From JAGQSZ01 sp049647585 (lineage in GTDB: Bacteria > Actinomycetota > Acidimicrobiia > Acidimicrobiales > Microtrichaceae), in NCBI GenBank assembly GCA_049647585.1, contig JBARXY010000014.1, forward strand, positions 1-64,000: 64,000 nucleotides of DNA, in the 5' to 3' direction. The stretch's first letter is position 1, and every line of letters begins with the position of its first letter. Of the stretch, positions 41,868 through 52,771 are shown piece by piece. Made by a program: the position numbers and the translations under genes. Below the pieces are notes generated by a model. The model saw only the letters and a list, made by a program, of their open reading frames with translations, ran no database searches and had not been told where the DNA came from.

Positions 41868-42452
41868 ATGGCAGAACGCGAGCGAAGGATGACGCGCCCC
41901 TACGGGGGCGTTTTTATTGCCCGGTCACGGGTGATGGACGCTGAAGACATCCATCGGGCGCTTCGCCGAATGGCACACGAGATCCTCGAACGGAACCAGG
42001 GCCTCGACGAACTGGTCCTGATCGGGCTTCAGACCGGCGGAGTTCAACTCGCCCACGCGCTGGCCTCCGCCCTCGAGGACATCGAGGAACTGGAAGAGGG
42101 CGACGGGGGAGTGGTTGTCGGGACCCTCGACGTGGCGCTGTACCGCGACGACATCGGAATCAGGCCGGTGCTTCCCGAGGAAGTGACCGACATCCCGGTG
42201 GACCTGGATTCGAAGATCGTCATACTCGTCGACGACGTGCTCTTCACCGGTCGGACAATTCGTGCGGCACTCGACGCGGTGATCGACTTCGGTCGCCCCA
42301 AGATCGTGCAGCTTGCGGTGATGGTCGACCGGGGACATCGAGAGCTCCCGATCCGCCCCGATTTCGTCGGGAAGAACCTGCCCACCCGGCGCGACGAACT
42401 TGTCGATGTGACCATGACCGGCGTCGAACTCGGCGAGCTGCAGAAGCCGTGA
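41868..42452 (+). CDS. pyrR: bifunctional pyr regulator / uracil phosphoribosyltransferase PyrR
   Basis: ATG 41868 has GGAAAGG eight bases upstream and gives 194 aa; GTG/ATG at 41931/41934 beyond the terminator is the alternative. The PRT fold is complete: ALRRMAHEILERNQGLDELV, the PRPP loop KIVILVDDVLFTGRTIRAAL, and VDRGHRELPIRPDFVGKN. PyrR senses UMP/PRPP and binds its leader RNA. About 16 extra N-terminal residues compared with Bacillus PyrR arise from the terminator-encoding codons. It overlaps pyrB by GTGA. Confidence 0.92.
   Translation: MAERERRMTRPYGGVFIARSRVMDAEDIHRALRRMAHEILERNQGLDELVLIGLQTGGVQLAHALASALEDIEELEEGDGGVVVGTLDVALYRDDIGIRPVLPEEVTDIPVDLDSKIVILVDDVLFTGRTIRAALDAVIDFGRPKIVQLAVMVDRGHRELPIRPDFVGKNLPTRRDELVDVTMTGVELGELQKP
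41895..41915 (+). terminator. intrinsic terminator (attenuator) inside the start of pyrR
   Basis: CGCCCC (41895-41900) pairs with GGGGCG (41905-41910) around TACG, the very stable C(UACG)G tetraloop. It is followed immediately by TTTTTATT. It sits 43 bases after the PyrR hairpin. Codons 10-16 of the pyrR frame that starts at 41868 pass through it (RPYGGVF), so translating ribosomes would open it. Confidence 0.8.
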
Positions 42453-43591
42453 GCGCCAGGCATCTGCTCGCCATCCCGGATCTCGACCGTGAGGAGATCG
42501 AAGAACTGCTCGATCTGACCGATACCTTCGTCGAGGTCGGCAGACGTGCGATACCGAAGGTCCCTGCGCTGCGAGGACGCACGGTGGTTTCATTGTTCTA
42601 CGAGGACTCGACCCGTACTCGGCTCAGCTTCGAAACGGCCGCAAAGCGCCTTTCCGCTGACACGATGTCCTTTGCGGTCTCGTCGTCCTCGGTGAACAAG
42701 GGTGAATCGGTCCGCGACACGATCGAGACGATCGAGGCAATGGGTATCGACGCAGTGGTGGTCAGGCACCGTTCATCCGGGGTGCCTGCCCAGATCGCCC
42801 GTTGGACCAATGCTGCTGTGATCAACGCCGGCGACGGATGGCATCAACATCCGACCCAGGCGCTACTGGACGCATACACGGCACGGACCCATCTAGGGTC
42901 ACTTGAGGGTCGTCACGTCGCGATCGTCGGCGACATCAAGCACTCCCGGGTTGCCCGGTCGAATATCGAGATCTTCACCGCTCTCGGCGCCCGGGTCACG
43001 CTGGTGGCTCCCCGGACGTTGCTTCCCACCGCAACGTCAGCGTGGTCGGTCGAAGTGAGTCAGGATCTGGATTCCCTTCTCGGCGACATTGACGTCTGCT
43101 ATCTGCTGCGGATGCAACAGGAACGCATGACCGAGGCGCTGGTGCCCTCACTACGGGAGTACACCACGACCTTCGGGCTGACTACCGAGCGTGCTCGCCG
43201 ACTGAGCCCCAAAGCGTTGATCATGCATCCCGGCCCGATGAACCGCGGTGTCGAGATCGCCGGCGACGTCGCCGATCAGCCGAATGCCGTGATCACCGAA
43301 CAAGTCTCCAACGGCGTAGCTGTGAGGATGGCGGTGCTGTTCATGCTGCTCGGATCAGGCCGTCATCTGAGCCCGGAAGTCGGAACGGAACCCACAGAGG
43401 CCAGCACCGGGGCCGGAACGGAACCCACAGAGGCCAGCACCGGGGCCGGGACGGAACCCACAGAGGCCAGCGCGGCGGCCGGAACCGAAGCCGACGCCGA
43501 GATCGACGCCGAGATCGACGCCGAGGCCATCGATGCCGACCCCCTCGATGCCGACCCCATCGCTACCCAGATTTCCGAGGAGCAGTCGTGA
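42449..43591 (+). CDS. pyrB: aspartate carbamoyltransferase catalytic subunit with repeat tail
   Basis: GTG overlaps the pyrR stop. The catalytic domain, about 310 aa, holds the carbamoyl-phosphate loop FYEDSTRTRLSFETAAKRL, HRSSGVPAQIA, and GDGWHQHPTQALLDAYT, plus VAIVGDIKHSRVARSNI. It makes carbamoyl-aspartate. After residue 310 comes a tail of about 70 residues absent from typical ATCases: three GTEPTEASTGA-type units (33-bp DNA repeats), then DAEIDAEIDAE and DADPLDADP repeats. The core is intact. Confidence 0.93.
   Translation: MSARHLLAIPDLDREEIEELLDLTDTFVEVGRRAIPKVPALRGRTVVSLFYEDSTRTRLSFETAAKRLSADTMSFAVSSSSVNKGESVRDTIETIEAMGIDAVVVRHRSSGVPAQIARWTNAAVINAGDGWHQHPTQALLDAYTARTHLGSLEGRHVAIVGDIKHSRVARSNIEIFTALGARVTLVAPRTLLPTATSAWSVEVSQDLDSLLGDIDVCYLLRMQQERMTEALVPSLREYTTTFGLTTERARRLSPKALIMHPGPMNRGVEIAGDVADQPNAVITEQVSNGVAVRMAVLFMLLGSGRHLSPEVGTEPTEASTGAGTEPTEASTGAGTEPTEASAAAGTEADAEIDAEIDAEAIDADPLDADPIATQISEEQS
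43382..43558 (+). repeat. in-frame tandem repeats at the 3' end of pyrB
   Basis: Three 33-bp units lie at 43382-43414, 43415-43447 and 43448-43480. The first two are identical and the third has a few changes. They encode the 11-residue unit GTEPTEASTGA. Shorter 12-bp (GACGCCGAGATC) and 15-bp repeats continue to 43558. All keep frame, which is consistent with slippage under selection for an open frame. Confidence 0.9.
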
Positions 43592-44877
43592 CCGCAGAGA
43601 TCGTTGTCAAGGGCGGGACGGTCCTGGACGAAAGCGGCTCTAGAACCGCAGACGTTGTAATCGACGCAGGACGGATAGTCGCCGTTGGCGAGAACCTCGA
43701 CGGGGGTCGGGTCATCGACGCATCGGGATGTCTCGTCACTCCCGGGTTCGTGGACTTGCACACCCACCTGCGCCAACCCGGCAAGGAAGAGGCCGAAACC
43801 ATCGAGACCGGAGCCAGAGCTGCGGCGCTCGGCGGGTATACCGCTGTGCTGGCGATGCCCAACACCACGCCCACGATGGATAGCGCCTCCGTGGTGCGCG
43901 AGGTGCTCGAATTGGGTCGTAGCGCCATCTGCGACGTCCACGCCACAGGTGCAATCACGGTCGGCCGTGAGGGCTCTCGCCTCGCTCCGATGGCAGAAAT
44001 GGCGGCACTCGGGGTCAGGATTTTCACCGACGATGGCACCGGGGTGCAGGACGACCGGCTGATGCGACGGGCCATGGAATATGCATCGGGGCTGGGCGTC
44101 ACGCTTGCGCAGCATTGCGAGGTCACATCGCTCTCCGAGGGCACGTGCATGCACGAGGGGGAGTGGTCTGCGCGCCTGGGGCTTCCCGGCCAGCCCAGCG
44201 AGGCTGAGGAACTCATGGTCATGCGCGACATAGCGCTCGCACGACTTACTGGGGCGAAGATTCACTTCCAGCACATGTCGACCGCGGGATCTGTCGCGAT
44301 GATCTCGGCGGCGAAGGCCGGAGGAATGTCGGTAACCGCCGAGGCGGCACCTCACCACTTCACCCTCACCGACGCCAGCTGTGCAGATTACGACGCGATC
44401 TACAAGGTCCACCCACCGTTGCGGTCTAAGGACGACGTCGCAGCGGTCAAGGCAGGGCTCAAGTCGGGAATGCTCGACGCCATCGCAACGGACCATGCTC
44501 CTCATGCACCCGAGGAGAAGGAACGTCCCTTCGACCAGGCGCCACCGGGAATGCTCGGACTCGAGTACGCCCTGGCCCTGGCATTCAGCGAACTAGTCGA
44601 TTCCGAGACCGCCATGAGCGAGGCAGATGTCATCGGAGCACTGTCGTGGCGTCCGGCCCGCATCGCCGGTCTGAGTGACCACGGCTCGGTCCTTGAGCCA
44701 GGGTCGGCGGCCAATATCGCGGTGATAGACCCCGGGGCTACCTGGACGATCGACGCCTCGGGCGGGGCGTCGCGGAGTCGAAACGTCCCATATGTGGGAC
44801 GTTCGGTCAGAGGCAAGGTCAGGCACACGCTTTTGTTCGGTGACCCGGTGGTCATCGACGGAGAGGTACAGAGATGA
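43588..44877 (+). CDS. pyrC: dihydroorotase
   Basis: GTG overlaps pyrB. The 429-aa amidohydrolase shows the metal motif GFVDLHTHLRQPGKEEAETI, then LAMPNTTPTMDS, HFQHMSTAGSVAMI, TAEAAPHHFTLTD and the catalytic Asp in IATDHAPHAPEEK. It cyclises carbamoyl-aspartate to dihydroorotate. The stop lies in the first copy of a 14-bp tandem duplication. Confidence 0.95.
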   Translation: MTAEIVVKGGTVLDESGSRTADVVIDAGRIVAVGENLDGGRVIDASGCLVTPGFVDLHTHLRQPGKEEAETIETGARAAALGGYTAVLAMPNTTPTMDSASVVREVLELGRSAICDVHATGAITVGREGSRLAPMAEMAALGVRIFTDDGTGVQDDRLMRRAMEYASGLGVTLAQHCEVTSLSEGTCMHEGEWSARLGLPGQPSEAEELMVMRDIALARLTGAKIHFQHMSTAGSVAMISAAKAGGMSVTAEAAPHHFTLTDASCADYDAIYKVHPPLRSKDDVAAVKAGLKSGMLDAIATDHAPHAPEEKERPFDQAPPGMLGLEYALALAFSELVDSETAMSEADVIGALSWRPARIAGLSDHGSVLEPGSAANIAVIDPGATWTIDASGGASRSRNVPYVGRSVRGKVRHTLLFGDPVVIDGEVQR

Positions 44878-44891
44878 AGGTACAGAGATGA
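44864..44891 (+). repeat. 14-bp tandem duplication at the pyrC/carA junction
   Basis: AGGTACAGAGATGA occurs twice in direct succession (44864-44877, 44878-44891). Copy one holds the pyrC stop in an ATGA; copy two holds the carA ATG. The likely ancestral state was a four-base stop/start overlap that was duplicated, moving the carA start 14 bases downstream. Confidence 0.85.
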
Positions 44892-45979
44892 ATTACGAAG
44901 CAGCGGCGATCGTTCTCGCCGACGGCACAGTCTTCGAGGGAGAGGCGATCGGCGCCCCCGCCGACGGTGGTGTCAGCACCGGCGAATTCGTGTTCAACAC
45001 GGTCATGTCCGGTTATCAGGAAGTGATTTCGGATCCGTCCTATACGGGGCAGGTGATCACCTTCACCTATCCCCAGATCGGCAACTACGGGACCAACCCC
45101 GACGATAACGAATCACCGACGCCTCGCTGCAACGGGATAGTTGTTCGAGACCTGGCTCGGCGCCAGAGCAACTGGCGCGCCAGCGAACCGCTGTCGTCCT
45201 ACCTCCTGCGTCATGGAATCTCTGGAGTGGCCGGGATCGACACCCGACGCCTGACACGACATCTGCGTGACAACGGCGCCATGCCCGGAGCGTTCGGAAC
45301 CGCGGATCTTGCAACTCTGCGAAACGCGGCAACCAAGGCCGTCGGTACGGACGGAAAGAACCTGGTCGAGGCGGTCAGCACCCGCACCCCCTATTCGCTC
45401 GATTCAACCACCGGCGCGACCAGGCGGATCGCAGTTGTCGACCTGGGAATCAAGTCGACCATCCTGAGCAACCTGCGCCAGTTCGGCTCCGTCGACGTGC
45501 TTCCCTGGACCTCGAGCGCCGACGACATACTCGCGCTCGAGCCCGACGGAGTGTTCTTCTCCAACGGCCCCGGCGACCCCGCCGCAGTCCGCCAGGTCCC
45601 GGACACGATCCGGGACGTCCTCGGCCAGGTCCCGGTTCTCGGGATCTGCATGGGGCACCAACTACTGGCGACTGCCCTGGGTGGTTCGACCTACAAGCTG
45701 CCATTCGGCCACCACGGCGGAAATCATCCCGTGCGCGACAACCTCACGAACATCATCGAGATCACCAGTCAGAACCACAACTACTGCGTGGACATCGAAG
45801 GCGTTGCGGGCACCCGGGTCACCCACGTCAACCTCAACGACGGCACGATCGAAGGGTTCGAGTGCACCGACGTCCAAGCATTCGCGGTGCAGCACCACCC
45901 CGAGGCCGGACCCGGTCCCCAGGACAGCCGCTACCTCTTCAAACGCTTCGCCGATCTGATCGACGGACGCGCCTCGTGA
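44888..45979 (+). CDS. carA: carbamoyl-phosphate synthase small subunit
   Basis: The ATG at 44888 begins MNYEAAAIVLADGTVFEGEA, the normal CarA start. The 363-aa subunit shows GVSTGEFVFNTVMSGYQEVI, the class I amidotransferase cysteine in LGICMGHQLLATALGG, and the catalytic His/Glu in FAVQHHPEAGPGPQDS. It supplies ammonia from glutamine to CarB. It ends two bases before the convergent DUF2505 gene. Confidence 0.95.
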   Translation: MNYEAAAIVLADGTVFEGEAIGAPADGGVSTGEFVFNTVMSGYQEVISDPSYTGQVITFTYPQIGNYGTNPDDNESPTPRCNGIVVRDLARRQSNWRASEPLSSYLLRHGISGVAGIDTRRLTRHLRDNGAMPGAFGTADLATLRNAATKAVGTDGKNLVEAVSTRTPYSLDSTTGATRRIAVVDLGIKSTILSNLRQFGSVDVLPWTSSADDILALEPDGVFFSNGPGDPAAVRQVPDTIRDVLGQVPVLGICMGHQLLATALGGSTYKLPFGHHGGNHPVRDNLTNIIEITSQNHNYCVDIEGVAGTRVTHVNLNDGTIEGFECTDVQAFAVQHHPEAGPGPQDSRYLFKRFADLIDGRAS

Positions 45980-45981
45980 GC

Positions 45982-46467
45982 TCAGCCGAGCTGACTCTGG
46001 ACCTGGACGGTCTCCTCGGCGAGATGATCGCCGACACCTGCGACGATGGCTCGCTCGACACGAGAGCCGAGGAGAGGAATTCGTACCTTGACCTCGCCGC
46101 TGACCTTGCGGACCGCACCGCTGTCGTGTTCGAAAAGCTTCGTCGTGGCCGATGCGCCAATGAGTCGGCCAGCCTGGTCCGGCAGGAACGCAACCCTGGC
46201 CGAACGGTCGTCCAGATTCCAGGTGGTCTCCTGGATCCAGGCAACGTTGGAGGTGTCGATGAACCTCGCTGCTTCGCTCGGCAGGTCAACCGCGAGTCGG
46301 TAGTGAAGTCTCACGACCGTGGTCGATCCCCGGGTCTCGACCCCGAGAACTTCCGGAGCGCCGGTGGCGCTCAACCCGCTGAGGCCCTCCCAGAAAGCCT
46401 GGTCCGTGTAGACCGCCATCACGCGGTCGGCGTCGGCGCTCCAGCGCTGCTCAAAATTGAACTTCAC
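45982..46467 (-). CDS. DUF2505 (SRPBCC-like) protein
   Basis: This 161-aa minus-strand gene lies between carA and carB. The sequence starts MKFNFEQRWSADADRVMAVY and contains VETRGSTTVVRLHYRLAVDL and IQETTWNLDDRSARVAFLPD, matching actinobacterial DUF2505 proteins with the lipid-binding START/SRPBCC beta-helix fold. There is no signal peptide. It is convergent with carA and divergent from carB. The ligand is unknown. Confidence 0.75.
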   Translation of the reverse strand: MKFNFEQRWSADADRVMAVYTDQAFWEGLSGLSATGAPEVLGVETRGSTTVVRLHYRLAVDLPSEAARFIDTSNVAWIQETTWNLDDRSARVAFLPDQAGRLIGASATTKLFEHDSGAVRKVSGEVKVRIPLLGSRVERAIVAGVGDHLAEETVQVQSQLG

Positions 46468-46556
46468 CCAATCAGCGTTTCACATCTGAAGCATCGACAC
46501 GGCCATGTTCGTTGCACCGTGATGCGGACCCCAACCCACTCCCACAGGAGCCTTTG

Positions 46557-50039
<3,483 letters not shown>

Positions 50040-50042
50040 CCG

Positions 50043-50972
50043 GTGGCCCGACCCGCGGTCGACATGACCACGAGCGTTGGCTCGTTGAAGCTCGGTGCGC
50101 CGGTGATGACCGCCGCCGGTACGGCCGGTCACGGCGACGAACTCGCTCGTTACGTGGATCTGTCGGCGCTTGGAGCGGTGGTGGTCAAGTCCCTCTCGGC
50201 GGAACCGTGGCCCGGCAACCCAGCCCCGCGGGTTCATCAGACCCCAGCGGGAATGCTCAACAGCGTCGGACTTCAAGGCCCGGGAATCAAGGCTTGGCGC
50301 GAACATGAATTGCCCGCCCTACTGGCGACCGGAGCCAGGGTTGTAGCAAGTATCTGGGGGCGGAGCGTCGAGGACTACGCATCTGCCGCCAACGCGCTCA
50401 AGGGCATGCCCGACGGTGTTGTTGCGGTTGAGATCAATCTTTCGTGTCCGAACCTCGACGGTGGCGCCCATCTCTTTGCTCACGACCCGGACGCAACCGC
50501 CGACGTGATTGCCGCCACCTCGGGTCTGGAAGTGCCGAGGTGGGCCAAACTCAGCCCCAATACCGATCGGTTGGTAGAGGTCGCGACGGCCGCTGCGGCA
50601 GCCGGAATCGACGCGGTCACTCTCACCAACACACTCATGGGCCTGTTGGTCGATGTCGAGACCCGTCGTCCAAGGCTCGGAGGCGGCGGCGGTGGGCTTT
50701 CCGGCCCGGCGATGCGTCCCGTTGCGGTGCGGGCGGTGCACGAAGTCCATCAGGCTCTTCCGGACTTGCCCATCGTTGGGGTCGGAGGTGTCTCGAAGGC
50801 GACAGACGCTGTCGAGTTGATGCTCGTCGGTGCGTCGGCGGTGCAGGTCGGCACTGCGACCTTCGCGAATCCACGTGCGGTCATCTCAGTACTCGAAGGT
50901 CTGCGAACATGGTGCAGCGCCCACGGCGTTACCAGGGTCGCTGATCTGGTTGGAGCATTGGGAAAGCCGTGA
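50043..50972 (+). CDS. pyrD: dihydroorotate dehydrogenase, class 1-like
   Basis: A GTG start lies three bases after carB. The 309-aa protein has the FMN barrel with MTAAGTAGHGDELARYVDLS, TPAGMLNSVGLQGPG, VAVEINLSCPNLDGGAHLFA (catalytic Cys, class 1) and VGVGGVSKATDAVELMLVGA. Length and the CPN-xGG pattern fit class 1B, which normally needs PyrK to reach NAD. No pyrK is next to it here. A class 2 membrane helix is absent. Confidence 0.9.
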   Translation: MARPAVDMTTSVGSLKLGAPVMTAAGTAGHGDELARYVDLSALGAVVVKSLSAEPWPGNPAPRVHQTPAGMLNSVGLQGPGIKAWREHELPALLATGARVVASIWGRSVEDYASAANALKGMPDGVVAVEINLSCPNLDGGAHLFAHDPDATADVIAATSGLEVPRWAKLSPNTDRLVEVATAAAAAGIDAVTLTNTLMGLLVDVETRRPRLGGGGGGLSGPAMRPVAVRAVHEVHQALPDLPIVGVGGVSKATDAVELMLVGASAVQVGTATFANPRAVISVLEGLRTWCSAHGVTRVADLVGALGKP

Positions 50973-50994
50973 CTCAGAGAGGCAGGACACACAG

Positions 50995-51714
50995 ATGAAT
51001 GGATCCGGAGCTACCGCTGAGCGGCCAGAGGCGGTCGATGACTCGGTCCGGCGTCGCCTGGCGCTTGCGCTCGATGTCGATGACCTGGTCGAAGCACACC
51101 GGTTGGCGGCCGCACTTCGGCCCTGGTTCGGGGTCGCCAAGGTTGGCCTTGAGCTGTTCAGCGCCGACGGACCGGATGCGATCAGTGCCCTGCGTGACTT
51201 GGGCTACCAGGTGTTCCTGGACCTGAAGCTCTTTGACATTCCAACGACGGTGCACCGCTCCACCAGGGTTCTTGGATCACTTGGAGTCGAGTACCTGACG
51301 CTGCATGCGCTCGGCGGGGTGGACATGCTTCGAGCCGGGGTTGAGGGCCTCAACGAGGGCGCCGAACGCGCCGGGCTCCCGACCCCAACCGCGCTTGCAG
51401 TGACTGTGTTGACCAGCGATGACACTGCTCCTCCCCATATCGTGCCCAACCGGGTCCGTCTGGCGATGGAAGGTGAATGCGGGGGATTGGTGCTCGCCGC
51501 GGCCGACCTACAGATCGCCCGCGAACTCGCACCCAGGCTCAAGCGGATCGTTCCCGGGATTCGACTACCGGGCGGTCAACGCCATGATCAGGCCCGAGCA
51601 GCAACTCCGCAGGAAGCAATTGCCAACGGAGCGGACCTGCTCGTAATCGGTCGGGCCGTGACCAAGGCAGAAGATCCCGCTGCTGCTGCAGCCGCAATCG
51701 CTGGAGCGATCTGA
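50995..51714 (+). CDS. pyrF: orotidine 5'-phosphate decarboxylase
   Basis: ATG 50995 follows AGAGGCAGGACACACAG. The 239-aa enzyme shows LALALDVDDLVEAHRLAAAL, the catalytic Lys/Asp array in VFLDLKLFDIPTTV, and the phosphate site VPGIRLPGGQRHDQARAATP with NGADLLVIGRAVT. It converts OMP to UMP, the last step of the pathway encoded from pyrB onward. This is the short (group 1) form rather than the mycobacterial long form. Confidence 0.94.
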   Translation: MNGSGATAERPEAVDDSVRRRLALALDVDDLVEAHRLAAALRPWFGVAKVGLELFSADGPDAISALRDLGYQVFLDLKLFDIPTTVHRSTRVLGSLGVEYLTLHALGGVDMLRAGVEGLNEGAERAGLPTPTALAVTVLTSDDTAPPHIVPNRVRLAMEGECGGLVLAAADLQIARELAPRLKRIVPGIRLPGGQRHDQARAATPQEAIANGADLLVIGRAVTKAEDPAAAAAAIAGAI

Positions 51715-51718
51715 AGGC

Positions 51719-52045
51719 ATGGGCGAGGCGGATCGAGGCCGGGCGCTTGAGTGGGCGGCAATCTCCCGTGCGGCGAGGTTTCGCCTGCGTGAACGGCTCA
51801 GCGACGGTGAAGTGACGCTGGTTGAGGTTCTCGAGCAGGCCGGGTCCGATCCATTGATCGGGCAGGCGAAGCTCTTGTGGACCCTTGAGTCGGTCCCCGG
51901 CGCCCGAAAGGTTCTGACCCGTCGGCGGCTTGCTGAGATCCGTCTCGACGAGTCGACCCGGATCGGGGCGTTGTCAGAGCAGGAGCGGGACTTGATTGTC
52001 GCCAACTTCGGTGACGCCGACGGAGGATCGGGTGGAAGTGACTGA
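51719..52045 (+). CDS. mihF: actinobacterial integration host factor (mIHF)
   Basis: The 108-aa protein matches mIHF: ERLSDGEVTLVEVLEQAGSD, then AKLLWTLESVPGARKVLTRR with the S13-like H2TH segment. It binds DNA without sequence specificity and shapes the nucleoid. The order pyrF-(mihF)-gmk-rpoZ is conserved in actinobacteria. Its 3' end overlaps gmk. Confidence 0.9.
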   Translation: MGEADRGRALEWAAISRAARFRLRERLSDGEVTLVEVLEQAGSDPLIGQAKLLWTLESVPGARKVLTRRRLAEIRLDESTRIGALSEQERDLIVANFGDADGGSGGSD

Positions 52046-52604
52046 AGCGAAGAATGCGGTCAACGGCAAGATCGTCGTGATTTCGGGTCCTGGAGGCGTC
52101 GGCAAAGGGACCGTAGTGTCGGAGCTGATGAGGACTGATGATCGTCTTTGGTTGAGCCGGTCATGGACCACTAGGGCGCGACGTCCCGGCGAGGCACCTG
52201 ACGCCTACCACTTCGCCAGTGCCGAGGAGTTCGAACAGCACGCCTCCCGGGGTGGATTCCTTGAGCACGCAAACTTTCTCGATTATCGCCAGGGGAGTCC
52301 GCTGCCGGACCCGCCCGACGGCAAGGACATCGTGTTCGAGATCGATGTCCAAGGCGCCAGGAGGATTGCGGAGCTGTATCCCGACGCTCTGCTCATATTC
52401 ATCGACGCTCCCAGCCGTGAAGTACAGGAGGCCCGGATGCGTGGCCGTGGTGATGCCGAAGAGCGCATCGCTCAACGTCTACGCAAAGCCGAGGAGGAGG
52501 TGGAACGTGCCCGCTCTCTTGCCTTCACCTATGTGGTCAACGACGACCTTGAACAGACCGTCGAGCAGGTCATAGACATCATCAATGCACACCGCTCACG
52601 TTGA
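52032..52604 (+). CDS. gmk: guanylate kinase
   Basis: GTG 52032 follows GGAGG at 52022-52026. Upstream in-frame codons (51996) overlap mihF further and are less likely. The 190-aa kinase has P-loop VISGPGGVGKGTVVSELM, the GMP-binding SRSWTTRARRPGE and DAYHFASAEEFEQ, and VFEIDVQGARRIAE. It phosphorylates GMP to GDP. A weak hairpin (AAGCCC 52611 / GGGCTT 52630) follows the stop. Confidence 0.94.
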   Translation: MEVTEAKNAVNGKIVVISGPGGVGKGTVVSELMRTDDRLWLSRSWTTRARRPGEAPDAYHFASAEEFEQHASRGGFLEHANFLDYRQGSPLPDPPDGKDIVFEIDVQGARRIAELYPDALLIFIDAPSREVQEARMRGRGDAEERIAQRLRKAEEEVERARSLAFTYVVNDDLEQTVEQVIDIINAHRSR

Positions 52605-52771
52605 CGGTGTAAGCCCGACGTTCGTGTAAGGGCTTGACGTCCAGTCCGACGAAAATGTGGCCAGACGCGGCTAAGCCCGGCGTCGCGCGCGGCTTGGCCC
52701 GGCGTCGCGCACGGCTTGGGCCGAGTCATCAAAAGCATGGCCCGACACGCCGGTTGCCCGAGGGCCCGACC
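52605..52771. repeat. gmk/HNH intergenic region with 22-bp direct repeat
   Basis: This convergent gap holds a small stem (AAGCCC 52611-52616 with GGGCTT 52630-52635). It also holds a 22-bp unit repeated in tandem with one mismatch (52675-52696, 52697-52718), built on GGCGTCGCGC and CGGCTTG. No gene is apparent. The repeats border the DUF222/HNH gene and may mark its insertion or simple slippage. Confidence 0.6.

Noticed and set aside
43382..43480. Regular repeats considered as a CRISPR array
   Set aside because: The units are contiguous, keep the pyrB frame and have no spacers. No cas gene is present.
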